Shown here: piece after piece, positions 13,725 to 16,888 of the stretch
How the letters are laid out: the number at the start of each line of letters is the position of its first letter
Position numbering within the stretch: position 1 is the stretch's first letter
Assembly: GCA_964503615.1 (NCBI GenBank)
Contig: CAZDBA010000110.1
Coordinates: 1-16,888, forward strand
DNA: 16,888 bases
Direction: 5' to 3'
Source of the DNA: CAZDBA01 sp964503615
GTDB taxonomy: Bacteria; Planctomycetota; Planctomycetia; Pirellulales; Pirellulaceae
The notes under the pieces: model-generated
Seen by the model: the letters and a program-made list of their open reading frames with translations, nothing else
Told to the model about the DNA's origin: nothing
Database searches by the model: none
Made by a program: the position numbers and the translations under genes

Positions 13725-16295
13725 TCATTCTTTGTCCCAGCGAAAGCCCCGATTGGAAAAGTGGCCTGAGTCATTCCGATCACCATGAATCCACTTCGAG
13801 ACACGCATTCCTTCCGGCGACATGATGCAACGAATCGCGCCATCTCGACCGGTTAGCCAAACTCGGCTGCCTGCATCCTGAAACGCTTTGACCGCTTCCT
13901 GCTTGACCCGTCTGATGCTGGAGCTGATTACAACTTCCTCTGGCTGTGCCCAACGGGCAAATTTACCTGGGTGACTGTTAAGGCTACCGTGATGCGGTGC
14001 CATAACTAAATCACAATCAACTGACGGCGACTCCAACAGCAAACGCAAGCCCTCGTCCTCTAGATCGCCAGGCAATAACACCCGATGTGAATACGCTTCG
14101 ATCAACAACACCACACTGTTGGAGTTGTCATTGCCACCGTTACCATTGGGCTCGGGCGCGATGGCGAAAACTTCGACCTCTGAGGTTTCCAGCTTGAGTC
14201 GCTTGCCGCCGTAGATTTTCCGGACTTCAATACCTGCTTTCTCGACCTCCTGTAACAACAGACTCACTGCATCCGATTCACTTTCCAGCATCATGGGAGA
14301 AAGATAAATGACTCCAACCGAAAAACGCTGACACAGCTCCACTGCCGAATTAAAGTGGTCGACATCTGCGTGACTGATGATCAACGCATCAATATGGTTA
14401 ACGTTTTCATCCCATAGCACATCAGAAATATTGACCATCCCATAGCGAGCCGATCCTAAACAACCGGCGTCATAAATAACCGTTCGCTTGTCAGGCAGTT
14501 GAACCAAAACGCCACAACCCTGCCCCGTGTCGACGAAGGTACAAACCAATTCAGAATTTGAATCGAGAGAACCACTCCCTTTTCTGTTTGTCGCAGCGTT
14601 CCAGTTCGGCAGTATCCATGCAAAAGCCAACCAGGCAACGACGATTGTAAAAAGCCACTTGAGATTGATCCGCGTCAGGGGATAGATCGCAAATAGAAAC
14701 ATCCCGATGTAAAACAACATCACCGCCCAAGTCTCCGGGCCGCTGGCCCAAAAATGACCGCTTGGAAAGCCCTGTCCACTTTCGATCATCGACTCGATCA
14801 GTGCCAAACTGCCTTCGCAGATTCGACCGCAAACCGTCGCCGCTCCAGGCCAAAACCAACCGAACACCAGCACGCCCAACCCGGCGTACAATCCGATCGC
14901 AATCGGAACCATCACCAGCGGGTTCAGCAACAATGACACAGGCACAACCAGATGGAAATGATACGCGACCAAGGGAACAGCCGCCGACCAGATCAACGCG
15001 CTTACTTTAACTGTCGTCCATGCATTCCGGCTCAACCAACGAACAATTCGTACTGGCATTCCACGTGTGTTGGCGATCAAGCGTTTTAACGGGTCTTGTT
15101 CGGGCTCAGGGTAAATCCAGCGTCGGCAAAAGATGATCGTCAACACAGCTAGGAAAGAAAACTGAGGCCCAATCTGAAAAAGGTCGGAAGGATTAAAAGC
15201 CAACACAATCAATCCGGCCAGAGCAAGCAAGTTGTAACTCAAGCCGCTTTTTCCCAGTAACCGGGCAATGCTAAACAGCACGATCAAAATGGAAGCCCGC
15301 AACACTGGTGGACGAAACTCGACCAACCAAGCATAAAACAGGACAAACACAATCGTGCAGAGCAGGGCAGGGGAGCGACCTATCACACCGACGCGATAAA
15401 ACAAAAAGAACAGCCCCGCCAAAATTCCGATATGCAATCCAGAAATTGCCAACAGATGAATAGTTCCCGTTGTTAGAAATTGCTCTCTTCGCTCATTCGA
15501 CAATTGCTCTCGATTGCCAAGCAAAATCGCAGCCGCAAAAGGCGCGCGCTGTTTGTCGATATATTTCCAAGTCAACTCATTAAGCCGCTTTCGCAGTTTT
15601 GAACGTAGCTGTAACAACGGAACGTGCGGTGATTCCAGCTTTTGAATCGAATCAACATAGTAGGCATGAACAGTAGCAAGCTTTCGCCGACTTCGGGCCA
15701 AATTTCGAAAATTAAACTGACCCGGATTACGTGTCGAATCACTTCCGACCAAGCGGCCAAAAACCTGAACGACTTCTCCGCTACCCAAGTTTACCTGCTC
15801 AGCATGGACGACCAAGTCGGCCCACCCACTGGCTTCAATCCAATTCTCACCATCGCGTATCGCCTGAACGTAGGCAAGCGCTCGAGTACGCTTTCCCGAT
15901 GGGATCGGATTCAAACTATCGTGAGCTCGAGCCGAGACCAACCTTGGCTCGCTCACTAATTTCATTCGGATACAAACGAGCGAGGACTCATTCGACGTAA
16001 ACTGCGTGACGGTAGAAGGTGGATACCAATTCCAATGAACATGGTGCCACAACCCTGCTAACGAAGCCCAGCTCAGCAGTAACGGAATGATCGCTGATTG
16101 AAATTTGTCTTTTCGATAAAGTGCAAACCACGTGGCAACAAACAAAGGAGTCGCTCCAGCAAACAGCCGCCAATCGATTTGCAGCTTGTAGTCGACAACG
16201 ATTCCCAAACAAACAGCGATCACCACCAACACCAATGGGTGACGATGCAGCGGCTGGCGACTCTCGGGATTTGCGGGTGATGGGGCGTGGCTCAA
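13725..16295 (-). CDS. comEC: DNA internalisation-related competence protein ComEC/Rec2
   Basis: Inner-membrane channel for uptake of single-stranded DNA in natural transformation. The product is 856 residues with the full three-part layout. The N-terminal part (1-245) has two or three spans near 20-36, 45-60 and 68-84, then a soluble OB-like (DUF4131) region with NPGQFNF at 190-196. The competence domain (about 247-560) contains HLLAISGLHIG (280-290) and many spans. A C-terminal metallo-beta-lactamase domain (about 583-830) has VDTGQG (588-593), SHADVDH (641-647, the HxDxDH metal site), PGD (742-744) and PHHGS (767-771), so the nuclease-type site looks intact. The start is TTG at 16295, with AAGG about eight bases upstream; no ATG lies between it and the first span. 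No comEA or pilus genes are in view. It converges on the carrier gene. Confidence 0.95.
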   Translation of the reverse strand: MSHAPSPANPESRQPLHRHPLVLVVIAVCLGIVVDYKLQIDWRLFAGATPLFVATWFALYRKDKFQSAIIPLLLSWASLAGLWHHVHWNWYPPSTVTQFTSNESSLVCIRMKLVSEPRLVSARAHDSLNPIPSGKRTRALAYVQAIRDGENWIEASGWADLVVHAEQVNLGSGEVVQVFGRLVGSDSTRNPGQFNFRNLARSRRKLATVHAYYVDSIQKLESPHVPLLQLRSKLRKRLNELTWKYIDKQRAPFAAAILLGNREQLSNERREQFLTTGTIHLLAISGLHIGILAGLFFLFYRVGVIGRSPALLCTIVFVLFYAWLVEFRPPVLRASILIVLFSIARLLGKSGLSYNLLALAGLIVLAFNPSDLFQIGPQFSFLAVLTIIFCRRWIYPEPEQDPLKRLIANTRGMPVRIVRWLSRNAWTTVKVSALIWSAAVPLVAYHFHLVVPVSLLLNPLVMVPIAIGLYAGLGVLVFGWFWPGAATVCGRICEGSLALIESMIESGQGFPSGHFWASGPETWAVMLFYIGMFLFAIYPLTRINLKWLFTIVVAWLAFAWILPNWNAATNRKGSGSLDSNSELVCTFVDTGQGCGVLVQLPDKRTVIYDAGCLGSARYGMVNISDVLWDENVNHIDALIISHADVDHFNSAVELCQRFSVGVIYLSPMMLESESDAVSLLLQEVEKAGIEVRKIYGGKRLKLETSEVEVFAIAPEPNGNGGNDNSNSVVLLIEAYSHRVLLPGDLEDEGLRLLLESPSVDCDLVMAPHHGSLNSHPGKFARWAQPEEVVISSSIRRVKQEAVKAFQDAGSRVWLTGRDGAIRCIMSPEGMRVSKWIHGDRNDSGHFSNRGFRWDKE

Positions 16296-16406
16296 GTCTT
16301 CGCCTTATTAACAAAGAGTTTGCTACGCCATTTTTATATCCGATTTATTCGGGGCTGGCTGGGCTTGAGCGGCTTATCTGGTGAGAAATTGTTAGTTAAG
16401 CGCATT

Positions 16407-16448
16407 AAAAAAGCCACAGCATGTCGCTCCATCGCCATGCTGTGACTT
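16407..16448 (-). terminator. Intrinsic terminator on the minus strand, upstream of comEC
   Basis: On the minus strand CACAGCATG (16444-16436) pairs perfectly with CATGCTGTG (16423-16415) around a 12-base loop that contains GGA. Beyond one mismatch the stem adds three more pairs (AAG with CTT). Six T residues follow (16412-16407). It ends a transcript that starts to the right, 112 bases before the comEC start codon. Confidence 0.85.
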
Positions 16449-16491
16449 CTATCCCGATACGGAACAATCCTTGTTCCGTCCTCCCGGTATC
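16407..16491 (-). ncRNA. Candidate structured small RNA or comEC leader element, GGA-rich
   Basis: On the minus strand, a perfect 8-bp hairpin CGGAACAA-GGA-TTGTTCCG (16478-16460) is enclosed by GATA/TATC (16491-16488 and 16459-16456), leaving a nine-base 5' bulge, CCGGGAGGA. The intrinsic terminator follows 12 bases later. Six GGA triplets occur in 85 bases: two in the bulge, one in a stem, one forming the whole apical loop, one in the linker, one in the terminator loop. Hairpin loops showing GGA next to an ACA/TGT stem resemble CsrA/RsmA binding sites, so a CsrA-sequestering RNA is one reading. A conditional terminator in the comEC leader is the other. No family is recognised by sequence, and the 5' end is unknown because no clear promoter was found. 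Confidence 0.5.
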
Positions 16492-16698
16492 TTTATTAGT
16501 TGGAGTATCGTCTTTCTTCTGTGATTTTCGTTAGAAGTTTGCCAGAAAATTTTCAGATTCAATTTGACAAGCTCTAATTACTTAAACCACGGTGCACAGT
16601 TGGCTTCATAGCGAGAGCAAACGTTAAAATTCGGGTAGGCCGAGTTAGCGTAGGTAACAGTAGTATCAATTGGGCGCGCGATTTAGCTCAGTTAAACC

Positions 16699-16888
16699 TT
16701 GACGCCCAAGCTCGTTTCGCAGGTTGAACGTATTTTTCACACCGAGGCGGCTAGCAAAAAAGCGGACGTAAGCGACCAAGCTACGTTGGACCGTCAGCTT
16801 CACCAATTGCGGGATTGCAAAGTAAGATTAAACGGAATCCTTCCCATCGAAGCGAGACGCATCGTTAATCTTTACAGACCGGTTAGAG
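16699..16888 (+). CDS. Possible 5' part of a gene running off the right edge
   Basis: A frame of 63 codons without a stop runs from TTG at 16699 to the edge, just after an in-frame TAA. No ATG or GTG lies in it and there is no Shine-Dalgarno site, which weakens the case. The translation is nevertheless protein-like, with charged helical composition (VERIFHTEAASKK, then TLDRQLHQLRDCKVRLNG, then EARRIVNLYRPV). No family is recognised. On the minus strand a different frame could be the last 18 codons of a gene entering from the right (stop near 16833). Only one of the two can be right, and both may be chance. Confidence 0.3.
   Translation, partial: MTPKLVSQVERIFHTEAASKKADVSDQATLDRQLHQLRDCKVRLNGILPIEARRIVNLYRPVR

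Larger units (their letters stand above)
16296..16888. other. Non-coding stretch upstream of comEC, with structured element
   Basis: Bases 16296-16405 are the presumed comEC leader; a TATAAA element lies on the minus strand near 16340, without a clear -35. Bases 16407-16491 hold a structured, terminated minus-strand element described separately. Bases 16500-16690 show no gene, no convincing promoter and no repeat; they contain a TTGTCA on the minus strand near 16564-16569 but no matching -10. A 7-bp hairpin (TTGGGCG at 16670-16676, CGCCCAA at 16703-16709) has a long loop and is of doubtful meaning. From 16699 a plus-strand frame is open to the edge. Confidence 0.5.

Noticed and set aside
16671..16735. 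tRNA-like stretch (GGGCG, TAGCTCAGTT, GGTTGAA)
   Set aside because: It has a D-arm-like TAGCTCAGTT and GGGCG/CGCCC pairing, but the pairing closes after only about 35 bases, and no anticodon stem or proper T-arm (GTTCGAA with paired stem) can be formed.

Overview
The window looks like a chromosomal piece from a planctomycete, most likely a Pirellulaceae-type bacterium. This is inferred from the mix of genes (paired ABC-2 export modules of a planctomycete type, an NTT-like MFS carrier, a large Asn/Gln/Pro-rich lipoprotein, small unrecognised proteins), roomy intergenic spaces, balanced base composition, and several genes without a clear Shine-Dalgarno site. No phage, transposase, plasmid gene, rRNA, tRNA or CRISPR array was seen. 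Taxonomy was not tested by any search.

Layout. At the left edge a minus-strand gene runs out of the window and encodes a multi-pass membrane protein of unknown function. Next, also on the minus strand, is a fumarylacetoacetate-hydrolase-family enzyme. It is divergent from a PAS-GGDEF diguanylate cyclase that has an inhibitory I-site and an unassigned C-terminal domain. A Mn-type superoxide dismutase follows and ends at a textbook intrinsic terminator. A 440-base non-coding stretch with degenerate inverted repeats then leads to a 579-residue, repeat-containing, probable lipoprotein. After it come a stand-alone biotin-protein ligase, a 330-base non-coding stretch with a 13-bp tandem duplication, and a small 107-residue protein with a strong ribosome binding site and two tandem terminators.

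From 8503 to 13716 lies a tight five-gene plus-strand operon: ABC ATPase, ABC-2 permease, second ABC ATPase, second ABC-2 permease, and an MFS carrier of the ATP/ADP-translocase (NTT/COG3202-like) type. The spacing (14-base overlap, then gaps of 3, 10 and 25 bases) suggests co-expression, probably as two related export units plus a carrier. It converges, with only 8 bases between stop codons, on a full-length comEC/rec2 gene for DNA uptake, which begins with TTG.

Upstream of comEC on the same strand is the most interesting non-coding signal: a compact structured element ending in an intrinsic terminator. It carries six GGA triplets, one in a three-base hairpin loop and one in the terminator loop. 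It could be a terminated small RNA of the CsrA/RsmA-sequestering type, or a conditional terminator in the comEC leader. At the far right a plus-strand reading frame without a stop may be the start of another gene.
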